This document shows, in pieces, positions 7,770-16,300 of a DNA stretch of 55,316 nt. The notes beneath the pieces were generated by a model. That model did no database searches. It had not been told where the DNA came from and saw nothing but the letters and a program-made list of their open reading frames with translations. The DNA is taken from contig DDWW01000056.1 in the NCBI GenBank assembly GCA_002347085.1, forward strand, positions 1 through 55,316. Reading direction: 5' to 3'. The position numbers were made by a program, and so were the translations under genes. Position 1 is the first letter of the stretch, and every line of letters begins with the position of its first letter. Source of the stretch: Desulfobulbaceae bacterium UBA2276. GTDB lineage: Bacteria > Desulfobacterota > Desulfobulbia > Desulfobulbales > Desulfocapsaceae.

Positions 7770-8020
7770 ATAAAGACAACAGCACACCTTTTCAAAGCCC
7801 TTTCTGAGACAATTCGGCTACGGATTCTTGCCTTGTTGGCTGTGAGGGCGAACGATGCGTCTGCAACCTGATGGCCGTACTCGACCTGCCGCAATCCAAG
7901 GTTTCGCGCCATCTTGCCGCCTCACTTGCTGCCCCGGATGGATCAAGCCACCGATTTTTTTATCTGAATGGCGGCCCCGACATCATGCTGGTCGGCTATT
8001 TCTCTAAGATTATCATCTGA
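7770..8020 (+). pseudogene. Deletion scar: arsR 5' remnant joined to permease 3' tail
   Basis: Bases 7770 to about 7935 align closely with the start of the arsR at 10161, but the ATG is ATA, and a 2-base gain (TTGTTGGCTGTGAGGGC against CTGCTGATTGAGGGC) shifts the frame. The similarity ends around 7930. From about 7979 to the stop at 8018 the sequence reads DIMLVGYFSKIII, matching the last residues of the permease at 1747 (GIMLVGYLFNFII). An ancestral arsR-permease pair has therefore lost its middle, leaving only the ends and the downstream thioredoxin gene intact. Confidence 0.8.
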
Positions 8021-8034
8021 TACGGAGGTCAATC

Positions 8035-8268
8035 ATGGAAATCAAGATACTGGGACCGGGATGCTCAAAGTGTAAGGAAGTTGAGGCGATCTTGACTACA
8101 GCAATGGCGGAGTCAGGGGGCACTGCCACAATCGAGAAGATCAGCGATTTTCAGCAGATCGCCAAACACGGCGTCTTCTCTACCCCGGCGGTGGTGATCG
8201 ACGGCCAGGTCAAATGCGTCGGCAAGGTGCCGACGAAGGATGAAGCCTTGGCCTGGCTCAAAAAATGA
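8035..8268 (+). CDS. Redox-active mini-thioredoxin, copy 2
   Basis: A 77-residue thioredoxin-fold protein closely similar to copy 1 at 2853: active site GPGCSKC, an identical central block around KISDFQQIAKHGVFSTPAVV, and KCVGKVP near the end. ACGGAGG lies 7 bases before the ATG. It is the surviving third gene of the collapsed arsR-permease cassette at 7770-8020 and now sits 140 bases upstream of a different COG0701 permease. It is intact and probably expressed from the relic promoter or by its own; expression is not certain. Confidence 0.83.
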   Translation: MEIKILGPGCSKCKEVEAILTTAMAESGGTATIEKISDFQQIAKHGVFSTPAVVIDGQVKCVGKVPTKDEALAWLKK

Positions 8269-8408
8269 GTATGCGTCAATCCTGCAGAATATGATATGCC
8301 GGCGATAGGCCGGAAAGGCAGGTTTTGCTGACTCAACGGGGCAGTTCTTGGTGCCGTCACGGCAAAAGCCCCAGACGGTAACCTTCAACGCATGAAGGAG
8401 AAATGGTC

Positions 8409-9704
8409 ATGGAATGGAAACGTGATTGGAAGGCGCTTGGCGCCATGATTGCCGGTTTTCTCGCCTGCTACTATCTGCCGGTGGGTTGGCCCCGTTTTGA
8501 CGCCGCCGTACTGGAGGCCTTTCATCTGGTCAAGTGGTACGCCCGTGAGCATGTCCTGCTCTGCCTGATCCCGGCCTTCTTCATCGCCGGCGCCATTGCC
8601 GTATTTGTCAGCCAGGCCTCGGTACTCAAGTATCTCGGTCCCAAGGCCAACAAGGTTCTGGCCTATGGGGTCGCCTCAATTTCCGGCACCATTCTCGCGG
8701 TCTGTTCCTGTACCGTTCTGCCCCTGTTCGCCGGCATTTACCGGATGGGGGCCGGACTCGGCCCGGCCTGCGCCTTTCTCTATTCGGGTCCGGCCATCAA
8801 TGTCCTGGCCATCGTCATGACCGCCCGGATTCTTGGCCCGGAACTGGGTGTAGCCCGGGCGATCGGTGCAGTGGCCTTCAGCGTGGTTATCGGTCTCCTG
8901 ATGGAGCTCTTCTTCAGAGAAAAGATGGAAAGCGACCAGCCGATCTACCTGCCGGATGATGAAAAGACCAGGCCGCTGTGGCAGACCGCCTTTTATTTCG
9001 CCACCATGGTCGGCATCCTGGTCTTTGCCAACTGGGGGAAACCGCTCGAAACCTCCGGCCTCTGGCATACGATTTACAGCGTCAAATGGTGGATCACCAG
9101 CGGTTTTGCCATCCTTCTCGGCCTTGAACTGGCGACCTGGTTCAGGATATCCTGGTGGAAACTGTTGATCGCCGCCCTGGCTGTTCTGGTAGTGGCTTTG
9201 GCCTTTCCGGCCATGCCGCTTGCCCCTTTCGGGATCGGGGTTGTCGCCCTTTCCTACCTGACCAGCACCAGGGAGGACGAAGCCGGTCAATGGTTCAACT
9301 CTTCATGGGACTTCGCCAAGCAGATTCTGCCGCTGCTGCTCTTCGGCGTGCTGATCGCTGGACTGCTGCTCGGCCGCCAGGGGCATGAAGGACTTATCCC
9401 GTCTGTTTGGGTGGCACGCGCGGTGGGCGGCAACTCGCTGCTCTCTAACTTTGTCGCCTCCTTTGCCGGGGCCTTCATGTACTTCGCCACCCTCACCGAG
9501 GTGCCCATTGTTCAGGGGTTGATGAGCGCCGGTATGGGCAAAGGGCCCGCACTGGCCCTGCTTCTGGCCGGTCCGGCCCTGAGCCTGCCCAACATGCTGG
9601 TCATCCGCAGCATCATGGGCAACAAGAAGACGGTGGTGTTCGTCGGTCTGGTCATTGGTCTGGCGACCATTTGCGGCTATCTCTTCGGTGCCGTGTTTGC
9701 GTGA
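8409..9704 (+). CDS. Second COG0701 permease, longer type
   Basis: A 431-residue inner-membrane protein with around ten hydrophobic segments. AVCSCTVLPLFAGIY holds C99 and C101, aligned with the CxC site of the first permease, and the second half carries FATLTEVPIVQGLMSAGMGKGPALALLL. It is longer than the first permease and only distantly similar, so it is a separate subfamily, not a recent copy. I use the ATG at 8409 because AAGGAG lies 8 bases upstream; the ATG at 8403 is too close to that site. Flanking mini-thioredoxins suggest metalloid or thiol-conjugate export. Substrate undetermined. Confidence 0.85.
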   Translation: MEWKRDWKALGAMIAGFLACYYLPVGWPRFDAAVLEAFHLVKWYAREHVLLCLIPAFFIAGAIAVFVSQASVLKYLGPKANKVLAYGVASISGTILAVCSCTVLPLFAGIYRMGAGLGPACAFLYSGPAINVLAIVMTARILGPELGVARAIGAVAFSVVIGLLMELFFREKMESDQPIYLPDDEKTRPLWQTAFYFATMVGILVFANWGKPLETSGLWHTIYSVKWWITSGFAILLGLELATWFRISWWKLLIAALAVLVVALAFPAMPLAPFGIGVVALSYLTSTREDEAGQWFNSSWDFAKQILPLLLFGVLIAGLLLGRQGHEGLIPSVWVARAVGGNSLLSNFVASFAGAFMYFATLTEVPIVQGLMSAGMGKGPALALLLAGPALSLPNMLVIRSIMGNKKTVVFVGLVIGLATICGYLFGAVFA

Positions 9705-9786
9705 CATGGAGGGGTTGCCAGGACTTGCAGATCGCCTGCCTGAGACCCGAACTTGACAAACAAAATGGGATGTAAAAAGGAGAATC

Positions 9787-10055
9787 ATGGATATCGATGT
9801 CAAAATTCTGGGGCCTGGATGTAAAAATTGTCTGGAAGCGGCCAATAGAGTCCGGATGACGGCCAAAGAGCATGGCCTGCCGGTACAGATAGAAAAGATC
9901 GGCAATACCGACAGGATTGCCCAGTTCGGCGTCATAATGACACCAGCCGTGGTCGTTAACGGGGACGTGAAGTGTGTGTGGGGCGGGTGCCCAGCCCTGC
10001 CGAAGTCCTGACTTGGCTCCAAAAAGCAGGGGACAGAGAAAACCGACCTGCCTGA
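9787..10055 (+). pseudogene. Mini-thioredoxin, copy 3, frameshifted in a TG repeat
   Basis: The frame opens MDIDVKILGPGCKNCLEA and matches the family through TPAVVVNGDVKCV. At 9973-9980 the sequence has TGTGTGTG where the other copies need one repeat unit fewer. Removing two bases restores GRVPSPAEVLTWLQKAG, the expected C-terminus, with a stop at 10053-10055. As it stands, translation ends at 10011 after an unrelated WGGCPALPKS tail. The CxxC active site and cis-proline remain, so a shortened product might still fold poorly. A sequencing error is possible, as is phase variation. Confidence 0.8.
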
Positions 10056-10124
10056 CCAGCCATTTTGCCCTAAAGTAGTTTTGAAAACAGGGCTCAAAGC
10101 ATTCGTCAACTGCCAACAGTTACC

Positions 10125-10153
10125 TTGACTATATCCGCCTATGCGGATATAGG
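10125..10153 (+). promoter_or_regulatory. ArsR-controlled promoter of the arsR-acr3-reductase operon
   Basis: TTGACT at 10125-10130 and TATAGG at 10148-10153 are 17 bases apart. Between and over them lies a perfect dyad, CTATATCCGC-CTAT-GCGGATATAG (10129-10152). A repressor bound here would block RNA polymerase. The ATG of arsR follows at 10161, so the mRNA leader is very short. Confidence 0.75.
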
Positions 10154-10160
10154 ATATATC

Positions 10161-10511
10161 ATGAAGACAACAGCACACCTTTTCAAGGCCCTATCTGAGA
10201 CAATTCGGTTGCGGATTCTTGCCCTGCTGATTGAGGGCGAACGATGCGTCTGCGACTTGATGGCGGTGCTCGACCTGCCGCAATCCACAGTGTCACGCCA
10301 TCTTGCCACCCTGCGCAATGCCGGTTGGATCCAGGGGCGGCGTCAGGGCCTGTGGATGTACTACCGATTGGCCGGAGCGGAGAACCCCGTCCAGCAACAG
10401 GTTCTGGAGATGCTCCGGCGTGAGCTTGTCGCCCTGCCCCAGGGGAAAACAGATCAGGAGGCGCTTGCCGCCTACCTTGTCACCAAAACCGAGACAACCT
10501 GTAAACGCTGA
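10161..10511 (+). CDS. arsR: ArsR family repressor, second copy
   Basis: A 116-residue winged-helix protein. C29 and C31 in RCVCDLM form the alpha-3 arsenite site, and the recognition helix is PQSTVSRHLATLRNAGW. It is only distantly similar to the ArsR at 1388 and matches the broken copy at 7770 closely. The ATG at 10161 follows AGGA by 6 bases; a longer frame would run through the promoter dyad. It leads a same-strand run of acr3, a DUF2703 gene and a three-gene reductase, which it probably represses in the absence of arsenite. Confidence 0.93.
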   Translation: MKTTAHLFKALSETIRLRILALLIEGERCVCDLMAVLDLPQSTVSRHLATLRNAGWIQGRRQGLWMYYRLAGAENPVQQQVLEMLRRELVALPQGKTDQEALAAYLVTKTETTCKR

Positions 10512-10549
10512 GCTATTCCGAGTTCTCAGCCCTTCCCAGGAGAACCACC

Positions 10550-11638
10550 ATGCCGGATACCGGAAAAAATTTGAGTTTTCTCGACCGTTTTCTCACCCTG
10601 TGGATATTTCTGGCCATGTTTGTCGGCGTGGCCGGGGGGTATTTCTATCCCTCCATCCGTGATATCATCAACTCCTTCCAGGTGGGGACCACCAACATCC
10701 CCATCGCCATCGGCCTGATCCTCATGATGTATCCGCCGCTGGCCAAGGTGCGCTATGAAAAGCTGCATGAGGTGTTCCGCAACGGCAAGGTGCTTCTGCT
10801 CTCGCTCGTCCAGAACTGGATCATCGGCCCCATCCTCATGTTCGGGCTGGCTGTGGCCTTTCTCTCCGGCCATCACGAATACATGGTGGGGCTGATCCTC
10901 ATCGGTCTCGCCCGCTGCATCGCCATGGTCATCGTCTGGAACGACCTGGCCGACGGCGACCGCGAATACTGCGCCGGGCTGGTCGCCTTCAACTCCATCT
11001 TTCAGGTCCTCTTCTTCTCCTTCTACGCCTGGCTCTTCATCACCATCGTTCCCGGCTGGCTGGACATTGAAGGCGCGGTGGTTGACATCTCCATGGGCCA
11101 GATCGCCGAGTCGGTCTTCATCTATCTCGGCATCCCCTTCATCGCCGGGATGCTGACCCGGCTGATTGGTGTCAGGCTCAAGGGCGAGGCATGGTACAAG
11201 GAAAAGCTGATCCCCCGGATCAGCCCCTTCACCCTGATCTTTCTGCTCTTCACCATCATGGTCATGTTCTCCCTCAAGGGCGAATACATCGTCCAACTGC
11301 CACTCGATGTGGTGCGCATCGCCATCCCGCTCACCATCTATTTTCTGATCATGTTTATGGTCTCTTTCTTCCTGTCCATGAAGGCCGGGGCCACCTATGA
11401 GCAGTCGGCCACCCTCTCATTTACCGCCGCTTCCAACAACTTCGAGCTGGCCATTGCCGTGGCCATCGCCGTTTTCGGCATCGATTCCGGCCAGGCCTTC
11501 GCCGCCGTGATCGGGCCGTTGGTCGAGGTGCCGGTGCTCCTGGCCCTGGTGCATGTGGCCCTCTATTTCAAGAAAAAATATTTCCCTTTTGCCAAAGAAA
11601 CCCCGGCTGGGGTCTGCCATGTCTCCTGTGAGCCATGA
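10550..11638 (+). CDS. acr3: Acr3-type arsenite efflux permease
   Basis: A 362-residue inner-membrane protein of the bile acid/arsenite transporter superfamily with ten predicted membrane segments. The signature LARCIAMVIVWNDLA contains C123, the conserved cysteine needed for arsenite transport in Acr3 proteins. The later motif SFTAASNNFELAIAVAIA is also characteristic. It exports As(III) as arsenite using the proton gradient. It lies 38 bases after arsR, preceded by AGGAGA. Family identity is strong; this is the firmest arsenic-resistance gene of the window. Confidence 0.95.
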   Translation: MPDTGKNLSFLDRFLTLWIFLAMFVGVAGGYFYPSIRDIINSFQVGTTNIPIAIGLILMMYPPLAKVRYEKLHEVFRNGKVLLLSLVQNWIIGPILMFGLAVAFLSGHHEYMVGLILIGLARCIAMVIVWNDLADGDREYCAGLVAFNSIFQVLFFSFYAWLFITIVPGWLDIEGAVVDISMGQIAESVFIYLGIPFIAGMLTRLIGVRLKGEAWYKEKLIPRISPFTLIFLLFTIMVMFSLKGEYIVQLPLDVVRIAIPLTIYFLIMFMVSFFLSMKAGATYEQSATLSFTAASNNFELAIAVAIAVFGIDSGQAFAAVIGPLVEVPVLLALVHVALYFKKKYFPFAKETPAGVCHVSCEP

Positions 11639-11687
11639 CAACTCCGTGGACTTGAAATCAATACCGAATCAATGTGAGGATAAGCAA

Positions 11688-12074
11688 ATGCAAACAGTGA
11701 CGGTTGAATGGCGGCACCTGGATAAAGACGGAGCGACCTGCGACCGCTGCGCGGAAACCGGGGACGGGATCAAAGAACTGGTGCAACAGATGGATGCGGA
11801 ATGCCGTTCCAGCGGAGTTCGGATTGAGTTCACCGAGACCAGATTAAGCGCAGCGGAAATCGGCCAGTCCAACCTGATTCTGATCAACGGTATCGCCCTG
11901 GAAGAGATTCTACCCCAGACCGCAGTATCGGCAAGTCCCTGCTGTTCCTGCGGCGAGTTGATCGGAGAAGAAACCTCCTGCCGGACGATCGTCCGCTTTG
12001 GCCAGGTCCATGAGGCCATCCCTCAGCATCTTGTCAGGGAGGCTATCTGCGCGGTCGCCCGTTGCTGCTTATGA
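11688..12074 (+). CDS. DUF2703 cysteine-rich protein
   Basis: A 128-residue cytoplasmic protein matching the DUF2703 family, which begins VEWRHLDKDGATCDRC and often sits in arsenic or mercury operons. Cysteines occur as CDRC near residue 18, SPCCSCG near residue 84, a further one in SCRT and a CC pair at the C-terminus, suggesting metalloid or metal binding. GTGAGGA lies upstream of the ATG at 11688; a longer frame would overlap acr3. It is in line with the arsR-acr3 operon. Biochemical role unknown; a metallochaperone for Acr3 is a reasonable guess. Confidence 0.8.
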   Translation: MQTVTVEWRHLDKDGATCDRCAETGDGIKELVQQMDAECRSSGVRIEFTETRLSAAEIGQSNLILINGIALEEILPQTAVSASPCCSCGELIGEETSCRTIVRFGQVHEAIPQHLVREAICAVARCCL

Positions 12075-12207
12075 TGAAGATCATATTGGGAAAATAGATT
12101 TTCATCTTGTGCTTCGCTGTCCAGGCGGGCCTTGCCATTGATAGAAAACGTATTGCCGTTACACCATAGAAAAGATGGTCACAAGCAAACACCAAAGGAG
12201 AACAACT

Positions 12208-12513
12208 ATGAGAAAAGTCCTGATTATCCTGGCATTGCTGGCAATTACAGCCCAACCGGCAATGGCAACCGTGGGAGGCGGTGATATCACCTTGCAGAAC
12301 AAGGGCGGCTACGTGGTTTTCAGCCACGACCTCCATGTGGGCGGGTTGGATCTGACCTGCCAGGCCTGTCATCCCAAGCTTTACACTACCAGCAAACAGC
12401 ATAAAACCGTGACCATGAAGGCCATGGAGACCGGAGCATCCTGCGGCGCGTGTCATAACAGCACAAAGGCCTTTGCTATGAAGGACAACTGCATCAAGTG
12501 TCATACGAAATAA
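12208..12513 (+). CDS. Periplasmic c7-type triheme cytochrome
   Basis: A 101-residue protein with a signal peptide (MRKVLIILALLAITAQPAMA). Three CxxCH motifs bind heme c at residues 51-55, 79-83 and 95-99. Exactly three further histidines (H40, H43, H65) could give bis-histidine coordination to all three hemes. This fits the c7/triheme family used by Desulfobacterota to carry electrons across the periplasm. AAAGGAG lies 7 bases before the ATG at 12208. The iron-sulfur subunit starts 17 bases downstream, so this cytochrome is probably the direct electron donor of the reductase in place of a membrane quinol subunit. That donor role is inferred. Confidence 0.9.
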   Translation: MRKVLIILALLAITAQPAMATVGGGDITLQNKGGYVVFSHDLHVGGLDLTCQACHPKLYTTSKQHKTVTMKAMETGASCGACHNSTKAFAMKDNCIKCHTK

Positions 12514-12530
12514 TCTTATAAGGAGATGCT

Positions 12531-13277
12531 ATGAACGACATTCTCGTTACCATGCACGAAGAGCTGGAACAGGCGCTGAAGAGAAAGCCGGAAGAACGGC
12601 GGTGGGCCATGCTCATCGACCTGCGTAAATGCGTGGGCTGCCACGCCTGCACCATTGCCTGCGTTTCCGAAAACAAGCTGCCGCCCAAGATGCAATACCG
12701 GCCGGTCTATGAATACGAGCAGGGCAAGTACCCCAAGATTTCCCGGACTTTCCTGCCCCGCCCCTGCATGCAGTGTGACAAGCCGCCCTGTGTGGACGCC
12801 TGCCCGGCTAAGGGTGAAGCAACCTGGAAGGAGACCAAGGGCATCGGTGCGGGCACCGTGCCCATCGACTATGCCAAGTGTATCGGCTGCGGCAAGTGCG
12901 TCCCGGCCTGTCCCTATGGCGCGCGCACCATGGATGCGGGCAAGTTCCACACCGAAGGAACCCCTGCTATCCAGAAATACGAGACCATGCCCTCCTTTGA
13001 ATACGGCAAACAATGGCCCCGTTCCGGCAAGAACCAGCCCATCGGCAATGCCCGCAAATGCCATTTCTGTGTGCATCGGCTCGCTAACGGCATGCTCCCC
13101 CAGTGCATCACCACCTGTATTGGCAGGGCCGGGTATTTCGGCGACGAAAACGACCCCCAGAGCCTGATCGCCCAGGTGAAAAAGGCCAACAAGATCCAGA
13201 CTCTCAAAGCGAACAAGGGCACGGCCCCCAGGGTCTACTATGTGGCCAATGAGAAGCTGGAAACCCTGTACCGGTAA
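12531..13277 (+). CDS. Four-cluster ferredoxin subunit of a molybdopterin reductase (TtrB/PsrB-like)
   Basis: A 248-residue protein with sixteen cysteines in four groups: 34/37/40/44, 79/82/87/91, 117/120/123/127 and 177/180/192/196. This is the standard electron-transfer subunit of DMSO-reductase-family complexes (DmsB, PsrB, TtrB, ArrB) carrying four [4Fe-4S] clusters. It has no signal peptide; such subunits usually cross the membrane together with the Tat-signal catalytic subunit. The catalytic gene starts 37 bases downstream. The start has a ribosome site AAGGAG. Family firm, substrate of the complex open. Confidence 0.93.
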   Translation: MNDILVTMHEELEQALKRKPEERRWAMLIDLRKCVGCHACTIACVSENKLPPKMQYRPVYEYEQGKYPKISRTFLPRPCMQCDKPPCVDACPAKGEATWKETKGIGAGTVPIDYAKCIGCGKCVPACPYGARTMDAGKFHTEGTPAIQKYETMPSFEYGKQWPRSGKNQPIGNARKCHFCVHRLANGMLPQCITTCIGRAGYFGDENDPQSLIAQVKKANKIQTLKANKGTAPRVYYVANEKLETLYR

Positions 13278-13314
13278 CATTGCCCCCGTATGAAATTATC
13301 TCTCTGGAGGAGTT

Positions 13315-16300
13315 ATGAATAATTTGAAGAAAACACAAGATAAGGAAGAACGTTTCGGCCTTTCCCGGCGGGATTTTCTGCAAAAAACCGCCCTGGCTGG
13401 TTGCGCTGCACTGGCCGCCACCCAATTGGATTTCGCCCGGATGCTGATCTCCAGGGTCGAGGCCGGAGAGCTGACCGCAGCCGAGGCCTACGAGCTGATG
13501 AAGGCCGAAAACACCCTGTACACTGTGTGCCTCAACTGCAATACCGGCTGCGGCATCAAGGTCAAGGTGTTGGACGGGGTGGCAGTAAAAATCGACGGCA
13601 ACCCGTATAATCCCTTCACCCTCCATCCTCATCTGCCCATGAAAGAGGACATTGCAAAGGCCGCCAAGCTGGACAGCGGCATCTGCCCGAAGGGTCAGGC
13701 CGGGCATCAGGGCGCCTACGACCCTTACCGGATCAGCCGGGTGCTGAAACGGGCCGGCAAACGGGGTGAGGGCAAGTGGCAGGCAATCCCCTTTGATCAG
13801 GCGATCAGCGAGATCGTGGATGGCGGCCTGCTTTTCAAGCAGGTGCCAGGCGAGGAGAACCGCCAGGTTACGGGCCTGAAAGACCTCTTTGTCCTCAAAG
13901 ACGCCAAGGTCTACGAAGAGATGGGCAAGGATGTCGCCGCTCTGCGCAAGAAGAAAACCCCGGAAGAGAAGCAGGCTGCCATTGCTGAATTCAAGATCAA
14001 ACACGCCGCCAATCTCGACAAACTCATCGACCCGGACCATCCGGATTTTGGTCCCATAAACAACCAGTTTGTCTACATGTGGGGCCGCAAAAAGGGTGGC
14101 CGCGCCGATTTTGCCAAACGCTTCACCGAGCAGTTCGGCACGAACAATACCCATGGTCATACCACAGTCTGCCAGGGCTCACTTTACTTTGCCTCCAAGG
14201 CCTTGAGCGAGCAGTACGTTGGCGACACCTTCAAGGACGGTCAGAAATTTTACTGGCAGGCCGATCAGGAGAACTCCGACTACATCATGTTTGTCGGCGC
14301 CAACCTCTTTGACGCCAACTACGGCCCGTCGAACCGCAGCCCACGCATCACCCAGCGTCTGGCTGACGGCAAGCTGAAGATCACCGTACTGGACCCCCGT
14401 TTTTCCAAACTGGCCAGCAAAGCCAACCGCTGGGTGCCGGTGCTGCCCGGCTCCGACGCCGCCTTTGCCAATGGAATGGCCCGCTGGATTCTTGAGAACA
14501 AGAAATTCGACGCCAAATATCTGGGCAACGCCAACAAGGCCGCAGCCACAGCCGGCAAAGAGACCACCTGGTGTAACGCCTCCTGGCTGATAAAACTGGA
14601 CAAGGAGGGCAACCTTTCTTCCCTGCTGCGTGCTTCCGACATCGGCCTCAAGGAGAAGGAAACCCGCAAAGATAAAGACGACAAAGAGTTTAACTTTGAA
14701 TATCTGGTGACCATGCAGGGCGGAAAACCGGTGGCCTTTGATCCCAACGACGAGAAGGAGGCCGTGATCGGCGATCTCTTCGTAACTGCCGAACTTGATG
14801 GTAAGGACGGCAAGAAGGTCAAGGTCAAGAGCGGATTGCAGGTTCTGCTGGAGACAGTGAGTGAGAAACCCATCACCGAGTATGCCAAACTCTGCGGCAT
14901 CGAGGCCAAGGTGATCGAGGAGGTGGCCAAGGAGTTCACCAGCTACGGCAAGAAGGCCTGTGTGGATATGCATCGCGGCCCGGCCCAGCACACCAACGGC
15001 TTTTACAACATCTCGGCCCTGATGGCCCTGAACACGCTGATCGGCAACTACGACTGGAAGGGCGGCATGATCGTGGCCTCCACCTTCAACACCGACGGCA
15101 CCAAGACCGAGACGCAGCCTTTCAACTTCAAGAAAATCACCCCCAAGGCGGGCAAGGCCTTTGGCCTGTCCATCATCCGCCATGACGCCAAGTATGAAGA
15201 GTCCACCATCTTCGACAAAGACAAGTACCCGGCCAAGCGCAACTGGTGGCCGCTCTCCTCGGATGTCTATGAAGAGATCTTGCCCTCCATGGCCGATGCT
15301 TACCCCTACCCGGTCAAGGCGCTCTTCTCCTATATGGGGGCGCCCACCTACTCCCTGCCCGCCGGTCACACCCAGATCGAGGCGCTGGTCAATCTGGAGC
15401 GCATCCCGCTCTACTTTGCCTCGGATATCACCATCGGCGTGACCACCGTCTATGCCGACTATATCTTCCCCGACCTTCACTACCTGGAGCGCTGGGAGAT
15501 GCAGGGATCGCACCCCAACATGCCGGTCAAGGTGCAGCCTATCCGCCAGCCGGTTATCCCTTCACCCAACGAGATCGTCACCGTCTTTGGCGAACAGCAG
15601 CCCATCTCCTACGAGGCCGTCTGGCTGGCCCTGGCAGAAAAACTGGGACTGCCGGGTTTCGGGCCCAACGGCTTTGGCGAAGGCCAGCCCCTGACCCGGC
15701 CCGACGACTTCTACATCCGGATGGTGGCCAATGTGGCCAACGACGGCAAGGAACCGGTAGCCGATGCACAGGCTTCGGAAATCGAATTATTTATAAAATC
15801 TCGCAGGCATCTGCCCAAGAACGTCTTTGACGTTGACCGGTGGCAGGCCATTGCCGGGGCGAATTTTGCCAAGGTGGTGCATGTGTTGAACCGGGGCGGC
15901 CGCTTCGAAACCCAGGAAAACAGCTATAAGGGCGATCAGGTGGCCAACAAATACGGCAAACTCATCAACCTCTATCAGGAGAAAACCGCCAAATGCAAGG
16001 ACGCCTTCACCGGCAAGCATTACCTGGGCATGGCCAAGTACATGCCCATCGTCGACACCCTGGACCAACCGCCCACCGAGCAGTCTAAAGGCTACGACCT
16101 GCAGATGATCACCCAGCGGGATGTGCGGATGACCAAGTCCCGGACCATCAGCCACCAGTATCTTACCGACTCCATGCCGGAAAACAACATCATCATCCAT
16201 ACCAGTGACGCGAAAAAGTTGGGAATCAAGAGCGGCGACAAGGTCAGGGTAAGTTCTTCCACCAATCCCGAAGGGGTCTGGGATTTGAAGAACGGCACAA

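Noticed and set aside
14179..15513. Long open frame on the minus strand (444 codons) opposite the molybdopterin reductase
   Set aside because: The plus-strand gene carries all family motifs; the reverse frame has repetitive glycine/valine/aspartate content typical of a codon-bias shadow and no domain.
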